This document shows positions 1-10,966 of a stretch of DNA of 64,000 bases, piece after piece. Within the stretch, counting starts at the first letter, position 1. Each line of letters begins with the position of its first letter. The notes below the pieces were generated by a model, which ran no database searches, had not been told where the DNA came from, and saw only the letters and a program-made list of their open reading frames with translations. A program made the position numbers and the translations under genes. This DNA comes from Agrypnia vestita (taxonomy: Eukaryota > Arthropoda > Insecta > Trichoptera > Phryganeidae), in assembly GCA_016648135.1 (NCBI GenBank), contig JADDOH010000493.1:44116-108115 (forward strand). Reading direction: 5' to 3'.

Positions 1-1226
1 CCGAGAAGGTGCCAGTCCTGATACTCGCATATTTATCAAGTAGTCGGAAGTTTGGGCCTCGTTCTAGGATACAGTTTATATTGTTTTGAAAATAGTAAGG
101 TCATTAATGTAGCACATACGAGTAAGCATTGATTTATCTATATTTTCAAGAATAGTCAGTAGGTATGTCAATGACTTACCCTATGAAATTCATTATCATA
201 TCGCCGGTCCATGCGTAAGCTCAGACATCTGCCAAAAATTAATTTATCACTTTTTTGTACCAATACATAGAAAATAAATACTCTTTATCGCGATAAAAAA
301 AATGTTTCTACTTTTTTATGAAAAAAATTGACGTACAAAAAGCGGTCAAATGCCGTCCTTCAAGAATTCATTTTTGTATACGTCTTAATTTACATAGGTG
401 CCTGCGATATGAATTACAAAATACTCAAAGTCTCTATGTGAGCAAATGTCGTAAATGAAATAATTTAAAAGAAAATAGCTAGCCTGGAAAAGAGATATTT
501 GAGAAAAGAGATACTATGGCCTGCTTCTCTTAATACAAAAGCCAGGTGACAGAGCGCACGCTTAGTATGCTAGTGTCAGTGCAATCTTACTTTAATAGGT
601 ACTTTAAATTAATCTTTTGATTTCAAAAAGATTTCTTATTTACCGGTATCGATTCCGGCACCGGTAAGTATGAAAATGAAAGCACAAGTTAAAAGTGAGA
701 GAGAATATATAAATGTTATGATATTTTTCTACGCGCTTGTTTCTAATACGTGAAAAACGTTACAAGAATGCTCGCTAAGAAAAATTTTCTATGTTGAAAG
801 TTATAGGATTATGTCGTCTCAAGAGTGATATCTGTATTTCTATATGTCGAACCTATTAAGATTTATTTCAACAAATGTCTTTAACTCAATTAAATCGTTC
901 TTCTTAACGGCTGTTTTTTACTCTTTTTTTACTCTACCTAAATGTTCGGGAAAATTATTTTTAATGAAACAAATTTTACGGCCTAGTTGTAATTTTAGAA
1001 AAAGGAATTTTCCGAGTTCATACGCCGGTTATAACCAAATATTTTCTGTACATCTTTCTAATTGATAAACTTATTTGTTTTAAATAAAGTACTTTCATTG
1101 CATGCTTAGAGAGGTCATAAGTATGTATGTAATTTTCAGATGTCACATATTACGGTTGCGGAAGATTGACTGAAACAACATGCTTAGGTTATCTTTAATT
1201 AAAACAGAAGATTAAGCGGTGCTTAC
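1..1226. other. Sulfatase intron downstream of the CTPSR exon; no feature recognised
   Basis: This stretch follows the GTAAGC donor of the sulfatase exon ending at 1227, so it is intron on the minus strand. I looked for the next sulfatase exon, which in the family would carry the GKWHLG region, and did not find it. The sequence is AT-rich, and the short open frames show no recognisable domain or codon bias. Confidence 0.55.
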
Positions 1227-1386
1227 CCGTTCTAATTGGATATTTCCCCGTCATAAGGGCCGCTCTGGAAGGTGTGCATATGGGCTGCGTGTAGTAGTTG
1301 TTGAGTATAATGCCATTGTAGCACAGGGCGTCGATGTTGGGCGTGGGAATCTGATTTGACCCGTGAAAACCAACATCGTTCCATCC
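1227..1386 (-). CDS. Arylsulfatase B-type sulfatase, internal exon with the catalytic CTPSR motif
   Basis: The exon is bounded by a TTTTAG acceptor (exon begins at 1386) and a GTAAGC donor (exon ends at 1227). It is 160 nt long: 53 codons plus one base, so it leaves in phase 1. The product begins [10 protein letters not shown], continues with PTPNID and NNYYTQP, and ends GKYPIRT. The core CTPSR matches the C-x-P-S-R sulfatase signature whose cysteine is converted to formylglycine, the catalytic nucleophile; it is about residue 77 of the predicted protein. [10 protein letters not shown] and YYTQPxCTPSR are hallmarks of the arylsulfatase B / N-acetylgalactosamine-4-sulfatase group, lysosomal or secreted enzymes that hydrolyse sulfate esters. 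The exon joins in frame to the one at 10967-11093, giving ADDM-GWND. Downstream exons lie beyond the left edge. No stop or frameshift is visible, so the gene is probably intact. The substrate cannot be assigned from this piece. Confidence 0.93.
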
Positions 1387-1455
1387 CTAAAACATATATA
1401 ACAGTATTAGTAAGAATAATGTACCTGGTGGTATTAATATTTTTAAAAATTGTCA

Positions 1456-1740
1456 AATGTAAACTTGTTTTCTCTTCTCTTTACTCAAGAATTCATTTGG
1501 CTGATTGTATGTAGTAGCTCGTTTCAAAAACATGTAATATTTATTTTTGATTGTTCGAAGAATTTTTTTTTTTCTGAATGAAGGTTTGAACTTTGTGGTG
1601 ACATTATTATTAAAATAAAACACAAATAAGAACAATGTTATCTATTTTAATTTTAGTACAAAAACAATCCTCGAAACATGTAGATTTTATATCTAATAAA
1701 GTGGTGAAAAAAAAAGAGATTTGTGTTTTATTTTAATTTA
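1456..1740 (-). mobile_element. Penelope-like element fragment with terminal repeat
   Basis: On the minus strand a short frame reads VTTKFKPSFRKKKILRTI, nearly identical to VTTKFKPSFRRKNILRTI encoded on the plus strand near 25350, where it adjoins PLE coding sequence. Next to it (about 1670-1740) is a terminal segment with GAAACATGTAGATT and TCTAATAAAGTGGTGAAAA that also recurs at 25210-25330. The shared order of coding scrap and terminal segment shows a dispersed element. The link to PLEs is by association with the 25 kb copy. The fragment is degenerate. Confidence 0.55.
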
Positions 1741-1756
1741 TTTTTGTATTAAATGG

Positions 1757-2085
1757 TAATCAGCCATATTCTGAAATATGAAATATTGCTTTTTCGGTAT
1801 CTTGACAGTTATTGTGTACATTTTAATGCCGTCAATTTAGTCGTCTTATGTTTGACAGGTTTAAAATGAACGAATTCAATCATAAACGATCGTTAAGTTA
1901 ACCAAAATTTGTGAATGACTTAACGTTTGTTTACATTTTAAAGCTTTCTGATTGATTGAATTCACCAATTTCAAACCTGTCAAACTTAAAACGAAAAAAT
2001 TGACGACATTACAATGTTATACAATAATTGTCTGTATAACAGAAATAGCAATATTATTAAGTTTATTTCAGAATACGGCCGAATA
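1757..2085. repeat. Foldback element with arms of about 130 bp
   Basis: The left arm (from ATATTCTGAAAT through TTGACAGTTATTGTGTA, ATGCCGTCAATTT and TTTGACAGGTTT to GAATTCAATCA) is repeated in reverse complement on the right, ending near CGTATTCTGAAAT. A short centre with GTTAAGTTAACC separates the arms. It looks like a non-autonomous foldback DNA element. One diverged arm of the same family occurs at about 54121-54240 inside the Helitron 3' region. Confidence 0.7.
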
Positions 2086-2178
2086 TCGGGAAACTCGTAG
2101 AAATTAGAATACGCAAGACACATAGAGCTAAAGTATGCATACGTTACGTATTTTACGTTTTTTCTGACGCCTTGCATA

Positions 2179-2674
2179 TACAGGGTGTAACAGAACTGGT
2201 CCACAATACTTTACAGGTAGATTTCTGCCTTGACTATGAGTTGAAAATGTTCAAGCAACCATGTTAAGGAGATATGCATGTTAAAGAGTTATTTTTATAA
2301 AATTATTATAAAGAGATATTTTTTTCAATATTTCTGACTTATTTTTTGCAAAACGTTAGACTATCATTACAGTAACCTATATCTAAGACGATAAGTTTCC
2401 AAAAATCTTCCAATTCCAATTGCAAATTTTTCAGGGTTTTTATTATTTTATTTATTTTTTATTGAAACGAATGAATTTTTCCTAATCGATATAAGTTACC
2501 GTGGTGATAGTTCAACTTTTTGTAAATAATGAATCAGAAATATTGAAAAAAAATGCAAACTTTGATATTGCATAACTTCATAACTATTGATTGGGTGCTT
2601 CAACATTTTCGACTCATAATCAAGTTAGTAATCTACCTGTAAAGTATTATTGACTAGTTCTGTTACATCCTGTA
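2179..2674. mobile_element. TACAGGGTGT-type foldback MITE, copy A
   Basis: The element begins TACAGGGTGTAACAGAACT and ends with the reverse complement of that terminus (AGTTCTGTTAC...CCTGTA). Subterminal blocks such as GTTCAAGCAACCATG and TCAGAAATATTGAAAAAAA recur in other copies of the family at 15780, 19830, 28876 and 47125-49573. It is about 0.5 kb with no coding capacity, as expected of a MITE. The parent transposon family is not known to me. Confidence 0.8.
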
Positions 2675-3125
2675 TAATAGAAATTTTAGAGTTAATTAAG
2701 TGTTTTATATCCATGTACGGAGAAAAATGGTATACGGATTTTTACACACAGAATATTTATTTTTATCAAATATCTTTTATATTCCAAGTAGGTAGCTCAA
2801 ATATTGTGTACACGTATAGAGATGTCTCGAAAATCAAACAATTTTTGGAGATATTGGCACTTTCATGAATTTCGTGAAAATCGACACTTTCGTTCAGTTT
2901 TTCGAGTGCCACGGTTACAAAATTCCAATTATAAAATTCTAATTTTTGATACATGACCCTGAATACCCCTGCTGCTGGATCATAATCCAAAACAAAACTA
3001 TACATTTGAAAAAAAAACATTTTTTACCCCATTCATGCGTTGATTTTTTTTCGTAAATTAGAAATAACGTTAGTTACATTTTACTGAAAGTATTTTTTTC
3101 TAATGAAGCACGTCTACATATAATA

Positions 3126-4240
3126 TTACACTGTTTTTATCACCATCATCATCATCATCCCCTTGTCTAAGTAGGGTCGGGGACCTAAAGACTTAACAAG
3201 GTGCTTCCATATTCCCCTGTCTTGCGCTGCTTCCGCATGAGTCAACCAGTCTAGACCCATTCTGTTTTCATACACATTTTTTTGTTGATTCTCCCAGGTT
3301 AATCTGGGGCGACCCACCAGCCGTCTTCCTTCCGGAGTTGCCAATAGGATTCTTCTTAGTATTCGTTCCTCTGCCATTTTGATCCTCATTTGTGATTTTT
3401 GTATGGGCAGAAGTAGGAGATCCATGGCGAGCGTGTGCCTTGTGTCGGCACTTCTCACCTTGTCCATCAGTGTGACTCCCGCTACCCTCCTTAGAAAACT
3501 CATCTCGGCAGCCTGGATACGTGTTCTCACTCTCTCCGTCTGGATATAAATTTGATGGTCATATATTAGGATGGGCCTGTATACATATTTGAAAACAGTT
3601 TTGTCTTGAAACTAAGCTCGGTTTTTCTTATGTATATATTTTCTTACATATATTTTCTTATCACCGCAGTATATTGAGAACGTAGCACGCCGGCTGCAGC
3701 TCCGATTCTTCTATCTATTTCACTTTCCAGCCTCCCGTCGCGTCGCTAGAAAATTTCATCCCAAAGTATTTGAATTTTTCGACTTGCTTCAGCAGCTGCT
3801 CTTGGTCTCTTACGACCACAAAATCTGTTTTGGCAGTAATATCATAATAATTATATAATAATATAATAATAATAATATATAATTAAGGCGCCAGCCTCAC
3901 TATATCATCCGCGAAAACTTAAGTTATTAGTTAACTCCTATTTCCACATCTCCAACTATCACGGCCCTTGCTCTTTGGCTTTTTCGGCTTACCCTGTCCA
4001 TATAAAGGGTCAACAAGATTGGCGAAAGTGGGCAACCTTGTCTCAATCCTATTCCAACATTGAACTCCTTCGATATTGCGTCATTTATTCGTACGCAGTT
4101 TTTGCAATCCTTATACAAGGATTGAATTGCTTTGAGAAGGTCTCTCTCGATTCCATAACATTCCAGCACTGTCCTAAGGATATCGCGCGGTACCATGTTA
4201 TATACTTTCTCCAGGTCTTAATATTTTTTCCATATTCCCA
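3126..4240 (-). mobile_element. Non-LTR retrotransposon (LINE) relic: RT palm to C-terminus
   Basis: Reading leftward on the minus strand, the relic shows LEKVYNMVPRDILRT and GLRQGCPLSPILLTLYMDRV (RT fingers/palm), then FADDIVRLAP (the catalytic F/YADD box, in another frame), then EKFKYFGM, and finally the C-terminal module with AAEMSFLRRVAGVTLMDKVR, GRRLVGRPRLTWE and EAAQDRGIWKHLV. It ends in a (GAT)n tail around 3140-3160, typical of RTE-like LINE 3' ends. At least three frameshifts and a microsatellite expansion before FADD (about 3845-3885) show it is dead. The 5' half is missing, as in most LINE insertions. Confidence 0.85.
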
Positions 4241-4814
4241 GCTTTTCTGGACAGTTTTTTGCAATGTAAACTGAATTCGAATGACGTAACACGAAGTTAC
4301 GGGGACAGACAGACAGTTTGTTTGATTTAAAAAATCAATCTGTGAATTAGAATATTAAAATTGATTGAATTTTTATTAAAATCATTGTTATGAGAATATT
4401 TATTGTATAATGTGAGTATTTTTAACAAATCAGGTTCAGAGTCAGAGACCTGTGAAGGCTAAATAGTGTTGAGGTCGTGCAATATGTTATATTATCGCTG
4501 TGTTCATCATACATGTTGAGTTGAATCGATTGCGATATGTTGCACATAATTTCCATCTCGTATAGACCTTCTGCAACCATTCCTGGCATTTGAGGGCATT
4601 GTTTATTAGAAACCGTCTGTATAGTTTCTTCTACTTCCTCCTAGAAGACCTGTCATCAGGGTCAGTAGGACATTAAAATTAAATGGATTTATTTAACGTT
4701 GAAAATACAGTGGTTTTAAGGGGTCACGCCAGCCAGGGCTTAGGTAGAAATTAGGTAGAAACTGGTTAATTTTTTGCAAGTAGGTGGTGAAATTTTTTAT
4801 GTTTTTTTTTTGTT

Positions 4815-5142
4815 GGCACTCGTCAAGGTCATATCTTACTATTATTTTAATTGGAAAAAGAATGGCCTTGACATGTCCATTTCCGTGGAGCTCCTCCGCC
4901 GTGACTGAAATGCACTTTTCCCTCTTGCACACTTATTAAAGACAGTAAAGAAGATATCGGATATGGCGCATTACAGATATCTCAATTCTTAATAAGTAGG
5001 TACATGATCTTATTTTGTGTCTCATACAAACGTGGACCGGGAAAATTGCATCACAGTCACCGAGGAGTAGCTCCACGGAAATGAACGTGACTCGGTCATT
5101 TTTTTTTCTAAAATTTTCCTATAAAATAATAGTTATATACCG
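4815..5142. repeat. Inverted repeat pair of about 100 bp
   Basis: A segment at about 4817-4923 reappears in reverse complement at about 5034-5141. The shared core contains CAGTCAC, GAGGAG and CTCCACGGAAATG, followed by an AT-rich part with AAAATAATAGT. Between the arms lies about 110 bp of unrelated sequence. It could be one foldback element or two copies of a short repeat in opposite orientation. No coding function is apparent. Confidence 0.5.
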
Positions 5143-6683
5143 TAAGGCGATCATCCAACAATGCGCAAAATTCTTTTTTTTTCTCACAGCTTCTCTTGCA
5201 TATTGTAACACAATGCAAGAGATCCTGTGAATTGAAATGCAATAAATTGAGAATAATTGATTAGTTCCATGTATTCAAAATATTTACATATCTTTCTAAA
5301 ATGACACAAACTTTGTTATTTAATCCATTAATAAATTGCCAAACCAATAATGTTTTAGAAATGTAGAAAATTGCTTCATTTTGTGGGCTCTTTATGACTG
5401 TATGGGCTTGTGACATGTAATAATAATAAGTGACTATTATCATTAAATAACATTATATCAAAATATCGCAAGATTTGTAAACGCCCCAAAAAAAGACTTT
5501 TTATACACGATTTTCCATATAAATAGCTTCATCTCTGTGAGACATCTCGTAATTTATCTTTAATAATTTGAATTTCGTAATGGCCAAAAGCAGATATTTA
5601 ATGTAGGTATTTTTAAATGTAACAACTCAAAGTCAATTTTGAATGTACTCATTAACAAATTACATCAGAAAAATGTCGAGAGATATGGTAATTCGACTAC
5701 CTACTTCATTATAAGGTGAACGTAATATTTATTATATAATTTACATATTAAGTTCATGAACGTACGTATTACATCTTGTATTATTCATAGGAAGTACTCA
5801 TTATATATTAATCTCTTTGAAAATAGCTATATTGTTTTGATGAAATTGAAAACAAAAGATGTTTTCCGGACAAAAGCATTTTTTATTGAGAAATGGCCTT
5901 ACTCCGCGACGGCAGATAGAATCGCGAAGGGAAATAAAAAATAAACGAAAACATTTAAAATGATAACCTTGCGTGTCGGCAGTCTAGGAATGATAAATTT
6001 CGTGGCAATGGTGAAAATGGCTAATTACGCAATCAAAACGTACTTATTTCACTCGGTACTAAATGCTACAAACAAACGAAGGGACCGGCTAATGTAATTC
6101 AATGTACACAGAAAAAAGCGAATTGTAGTAATTGCAGGGCTTATCGTTTCATTAGTCGGAGATCTATGCCAATTGTTGTTCGGTATAACAATGGGTTTAA
6201 TAACGAATTTTCGTATTGCGATATCGCGGAAATAGGTACAAGCAGTGATTTGAATGAATCTAACAGAGGCTCACGTAATAGGTGGAATCAGCTCGGCATT
6301 CCTTTAAGACTCTTTGGTCTCGGTGTATTTTACGGTCCATAGAGCATATCGTATGCATACTAATTTTTAAGTAGTTGAATTAATAATAAATTTTGGAACA
6401 TATTTGGAACTTTGTTAGAATTAAACATTTTGAAGCAAATTAATAGTCCACTATAAAGATCGACTGTTCACAGTTAGAGCAATTTCTGTCAATGCACCAT
6501 CTGTAAATAGGCATTATGACAATATTAAAGAATTAAAGATTACGTGATTTTAGAAAAGAAAATATTTTGAAAGGATTCTAAAAATTGATCCAGTTTTAAT
6601 ATACACATTGAGATTAATAAGATTTTCAATTAAACAAAAGTATAAAATTTTGCAATCGGCCATTTTAACTGAAACACCGATCA
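5143..6683. other. AT-rich intron sequence without recognised feature
   Basis: I see no recognisable domain, splice-bordered exon or clear terminal repeat here. Short open frames look like chance frames in AT-rich DNA. Confidence 0.4.
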
Positions 6684-6780
6684 GAGCGAATGACGTCACG
6701 CCTAAGTAACCGTCACCGTGTCTCTTGAACTGTTGTCATAGACACAATACAATGCCTACTTAGACTTGACGTCACGTAGA
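6684..6780. promoter_or_regulatory. Inverted pair of TGACGTCA (CRE/ATF-type) palindromes
   Basis: Perfect TGACGTCA octamers lie at 6691-6698 and 6767-6774. The surrounding sequences form an inverted repeat: GCG-N-TGACGTCA...CTAAGTA against TACTTAG...TGACGTCA...CGC. TGACGTCA is the consensus site for CREB/ATF bZIP factors. The symmetry suggests the arms of a small MITE rather than an evolved enhancer, so regulatory use is speculative. Confidence 0.35.
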
Positions 6781-7859
6781 CGCCATGACACCTGCGGGCG
6801 TTTTCGCGCGAAATTAAAAGTAGGTAGATGAAAATGAAATTATTTGCGTAAATTCTTAGTTTATTACTGAAATAATGTTATTTTCGGTCATAGTATTTGT
6901 GTACCTACATTATAGAAGGTTATTTCAAAATGTGTCATCATGCCTATTGAAACTATGCAAGTGTTCGACAAGTGCAATGTTCGATATATCTTCAGCACGT
7001 ATAAAAAAAGTCAATATCAGACGCGTTCAACCTCAGCAGTCATGCCTATTGTATATATATAAATGACTATTTTAGTTATTTAGGGGACTGAAACATTCCG
7101 TTTAACGCTCTTCAACGCCTCTCAAGCTTACTCATACGAGTATAATACTTAAATATTCAATATAATATATTATTGTTAGTCTAAAGGTACAATAAACACA
7201 ATTCTCGACTTAATTGGACATATCTCATATTTATACCTACACGTGAGTAAGCACACATCATCGCGCTGAAACAATTGTAAATTAAAAAAATTAAAAACCA
7301 ATATTTGGTATATGTTAATCGATATTTGATAATTACTACCAATTTATATATACATACTTTGTTGTCATCTGCCTTAAATTTACCAACAGACTGTAGAATG
7401 AAGGCTTATCGTTTGAGTGGAAGGAAAGTAACAGAATATATATAATTTAAATATAAATAGACAGAAAGAAGTAGGAAATAGAGGCTCACCTCAAAGTTTA
7501 ATTAATTCTAATGTTTCCAAAACTCACTCTGCACACTCTCCGCCAAAAAGAAACCTAATGACGATTTTGTGTCATTTAACGACGGAATCTTAATGAATAA
7601 TTAATTGAAATGCTCGATATCAAACTGGCACGAGACTGGGGCGTCATCAAAACCAGATGAAGGTAACCTAGAAAATTTGGCTGATTTACAAATTACCCTT
7701 AATTATCTATATGTTAATTGTCCCAAAAATGATGCTCATAGTGCGTGTTTTTCCATTGCCAGCATAAAAAAATCCTATGATTTTTTTTAAAGAAACGAGG
7801 CTTAACAGTTCATTTTAAAATACATAGATATAATTTAATATGTAAATATTATATGATCA

Positions 7860-8030
7860 TCCGCACCGCATCCGTCCTCTACCTTCGCGGGTAAAGGTCG
7901 TCCTCCTGATGACGTTGAATAAGTTTTCAACGAAACGTCGAGAATCGTCTCTCGGAATAACATACGGTTCGTATAAAATATCCACAACCAGTTATAGTTA
8001 AATATTATGTCTAACAACCGTAATAACAAT
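7860..8030 (+). mobile_element. PLE terminal-repeat fragment with hammerhead-like core
   Basis: The segment holds CTGATGA (7906-7912), a possible stem II GTTGAA/TTCAAC (7914-7919 with 7926-7931), then GAAAC (7932-7936) and GTCGAGAA. This follows the CTGANGA - stem - GAAAC order of the hammerhead ribozyme core, known from PLE terminal repeats. One extra C sits between CTGATGA and the stem, so the fold may be imperfect. No PLE coding sequence adjoins it. Confidence 0.5.
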
Positions 8031-8464
8031 GTTAGCTCTTTAATAATCCAATTTTTTGCCCAAAGAATGAACGCGCTTAGTTGGCTTGGATGTATTTGGA
8101 TTATTAGAAGGTCTAATGTTTACATACAATTGAATTGATTGTATTTTTAATGATGAAGGTGGTTTAGATATAAATGAACATTTTAATTTACCAGTTGAAT
8201 TTTCATACAGTATAATAAAAGGAAATTATTATTCTTCATAGAAATTTATCCGTTGGTGATGACTTAATCAAGGGATTGTTGAAACTGGTTGTTTTACACA
8301 AAATATTGTATTCATTGAGAATTTAAATTATTTTTTAATTTTACCTTATAATTTCAATTCTTTAGTTTATTTATATGCTTTTGATAATATTTTGACGATA
8401 ATTATCTTTAAAAACTCTAGGTGAACATACCTATAGGTATAGCGTGTATCAGTTTCCTAGTATG

Positions 8465-8640
8465 CAGTAAAATCCCGTTAATTCGAACCCCGATAATTTG
8501 AAATTCCCTATAATTCGACATTTTCTAATAATAAAGTCCCAAATGTTAATTTTTAAATAGATTTACCCCGTTAATTCGAAAATAACGCGGTAATTCGTAA
8601 ATTAAATTTTTAAAGTATAAATTAGACTAATTTGAAAAAA
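8465..8640. mobile_element. pogo/Tigger-like DNA transposon terminus
   Basis: The segment begins CAGTAAAATCCCGTTAATTC and repeats the theme CCCGTTAATTCGAA / CCCTATAATTCGACA several times. Elements of the pogo/Tigger superfamily start with CAGT followed by such AATTCGAA-type subterminal repeats. Only one end was recognised and no transposase is present, so this is a fragment. Confidence 0.5.
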
Positions 8641-8696
8641 GATTTTGAGTTTTTCGCAAGTGAAAATAGTAAATATGTCAATATTGGGTAGCTAAA

Positions 8697-8800
8697 CAAT
8701 TGTGTTTGCTGCACAGCAAACACAATTGGCCGCGCAGCGGCCATAATTGGCCGCGAATCGGCCACAATAGCAAAAATGAAAATTTTAAATGTTGAAAATG
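8697..8800 (+). mobile_element. Helitron 3'-region hairpin fragment
   Basis: It contains the palindrome around TTTGCTGCACAGCAAA flanked by CAATTG, then GGCCGCGCAGCGGCC and GGCCGCGAATCGGCC, and ends CACAATAGCAAAAATG. The same ordered block occurs on the minus strand of the Helitron at 53801-57351 (about 53995-54090). The fragment is in plus orientation, lacks a CTRR terminus, and is probably a truncated Helitron copy. Confidence 0.65.
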
Positions 8801-9214
8801 TGAAAAATAAATGCGTATGTTATGAAATTCATATTATCTAACCCAAAAATCACAAATTCCTTACGTAATATGAGCTGACATCATCACTGCATACGGGTAT
8901 GTTTTATCACGGTATGCTGAAGGTTAACCTACATCCCTACATGTGACTACACAGTACTGATAGGTTATAAGTCACTGTAGATTTTGTACCAATCGCAAAT
9001 TCGTTCGAAGCACTGGAGTACCAAAGTACTTCGTTAACCTATTGGGCACAGCGCAAGGAATTCGATTCGCCCTTTTGAATATACTGAAGGAATGTTGACA
9101 GAGAAATTTTGTTGTTGAAGCGTTGATAAGAGTAGTTATGATGTACCTTGTCTGTCGGTATTTCAACCAAAAATATAGTTATTTTCTGCTCTGGACTACC
9201 ACGGCGCAGTACGG

Positions 9215-9660
9215 TGAGTTCATTTTTACTTCCTTTCTTTTAACTCGTGGCGTCTGCTTGCTTGACGAAAAAACTTTGGATCGATTTTTAACCCTTTTCC
9301 CGTGATCCAATCGAGCTGAAATTTTGCAATTAGACTCGTGGTGACGATCAAAAAGATGTATCAAATTTTTGTTAAAAAAATAATAATTATAGTATAATTT
9401 TGGATTTTTCAAATTTTTAATGGTATTTAATGGAATCTCCATACAACTTAGTAAGTTGTATGGAGATTCCGACGCTTGGTAGACACAAAACCCGAAAATG
9501 AGAAAGGGAGTATTGTAAAAACTTGGTTTTTATGGGTTAATTTTTTACTCCCTTTCTTTTAACTTGTAGCGTCTGCTTGCTTGACGAAAAAAGAAAAAAC
9601 TTTGGATCGATTTTTAACCCTTTTCCCGTGATCCAATCGAGCTTAGTTTTTAAGTTTAGT
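9215..9660. repeat. Direct repeat of about 105 bp with a 39 bp palindrome between copies
   Basis: A block running from CTTTCTTTTAACT through GCGTCTGCTTGCTTGACG and GGATCGATTTTTAACCC to GTGATCCAATCGAGCT occurs at about 9230-9315 and again at about 9550-9643. Between them, at 9432-9470, is a perfect 19+1+19 palindrome whose arms begin GGAATCTCCATACAA. It looks like a rearranged piece of a dispersed repeat whose family I do not recognise. Confidence 0.6.
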
Positions 9661-10079
9661 TTTTTCTTAGTTGATTTACAATTGGAATGGCAGCAACGCT
9701 AAAGTAAGCGCAATATCTTGAGGGTTTCAATCACTATAACTTATAGCACATTATGAAAAAAAAAAAAATTAAAATCTATAAATCGATGTGTATTTTTTAC
9801 AATCTTTTCCACAATTCGATAACGCTTAATAAGCAAAATAAGTTGTTAATACATATACCAACTACATATGTACATACTTAACACCAATTTCATGATAATT
9901 ACATTAAATTTCATTTGTTTAAATTTTATTTTTGGCACTATAAAAAGCGACGAGACCTAATAACTGTAGCGAAATACATGTTAAAAATACCAGGCTTGTC
10001 TTTTAAGTCTCTAATTAACCATTCTCCCCAAAAAAAACTTACTCTCGTGCTCTTGTATTCGGATGAGGATAGAAGAGTC

Positions 10080-10958
10080 TTATAAAAATTACAAATATTA
10101 AATCAATAAGAAATGTACTAAATAGAATAGTAAAACAGAATATATTAATTTCACATGCAAGACCAGTATTAGAAACAAATTCAGTTGTATGGAGCCCTCA
10201 ATATGCTGTTCATGTGTCACATTTAGAGAGAACACAAAATAAATTTCTCCGTTTTATCAATTATAAACTTAATTTACCATCAACACATATTGATTATAAC
10301 TTTTTAAGATCATTTTGCTCTCTTGATAAATTGGAAATAAGAAGAATTGTAGCTGATCTCGTCTTTTTTCACAAAATAATTAACGGGAACATCGACTGTC
10401 CACAACTGTTGGAACGAATCTGTTTGCGAGTTCCATCCCGAGTAACCAGAAATTACGCAGGGTTTGCCTTGGAAGCTGCGACAACTAATTACTTTTTTAA
10501 TTCACCACTTCAAAGGCTTCCCAGACTTGTTAACAGATTTGAACAGTTAGACGTTTTTTCCACAAATTTAAATAAATTCAAACATACAATTCGCAATATT
10601 CTTAATCAACAATGAACTTTCCTCTATGTCTAAAAATAATCCTCAAATATATGTAATTATCACTCTTTTCTTGTATTCTTATCCTATAAAAAAAAAAATC
10701 TTAATTTATATTTCTGTAATTATCGCTAATCCTATAAAAAATATGATGTATTTATAGATTTATGAAATTATGGATTCTGTGTTTAAGATTAGTTGTAGAG
10801 CTCTTTTTATATTTCTGTTATTATGTCATTTTATATTTCTTTATATGACTTTTTTTATTTTCTTTTTATATTTCTCATTACCGACATGTATTACCCAATG
10901 TTTATGTAAATGCTCTGATGGGCGTATATATACTGGAATAAATAAAATAATAATAAAA
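10080..10958 (+). mobile_element. LINE 3' end: C-terminal ORF and AT-rich tail
   Basis: The translation contains RPVLETNSVVWSPQYAV, then HLERTQNKFLRFI, RRIVADLVFFHKIINGNIDC and LRVPSRVTRN, ending near 10615. VWSP, ERTQNKFLR and DLxFxxKxINGxxDCP are typical of the C-terminus of Jockey/I/CR1-type LINE ORF2 proteins. About 340 bp of AT-rich 3' UTR follow, ending GGAATAAATAAAATAATAAT. The last 135 codons are open, so this copy is younger than most here. It is 5'-truncated. Its tail stops within about ten bases of the sulfatase donor at 10965-10966, on the opposite strand. Confidence 0.8.
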
Positions 10959-10966
10959 ATGCTTAC

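Larger units (their letters stand above)
1387..10966 (-). other. 9.58 kb phase-0 intron of the sulfatase gene, filled with transposon debris
   Basis: The intron starts with GTAAGC just below 10967 and ends with TTTTAG just above 1386. It splits the codons of ADDM and GWND cleanly, so it is phase 0. In order from left it contains a PLE fragment, a foldback element, a TACAGGGTGT-type MITE, a LINE reverse transcriptase relic, an inverted repeat, a paired CRE-like site, a PLE terminus with a hammerhead-like core, a pogo-like terminus, a Helitron hairpin fragment, a direct repeat with a palindrome, and a LINE 3' end that abuts the donor. No extra sulfatase exon was seen. Confidence 0.85.

Noticed and set aside
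844..1065. 73-codon plus-strand frame in the sulfatase intron
   Set aside because: AT-rich, no domain, no splice support, antisense to the host gene.
3126..3170. Run of methionines/histidines at a frame end (possible metal-binding tail)
   Set aside because: It is the (ATG/GAT)n microsatellite tail of a LINE, read in frame.
4622..4662. Sixth hammerhead-like core on the minus strand (CTGATGA...GAAAC)
   Set aside because: The intervening sequence pairs only outside the required stem II position, and no PLE sequence adjoins it.
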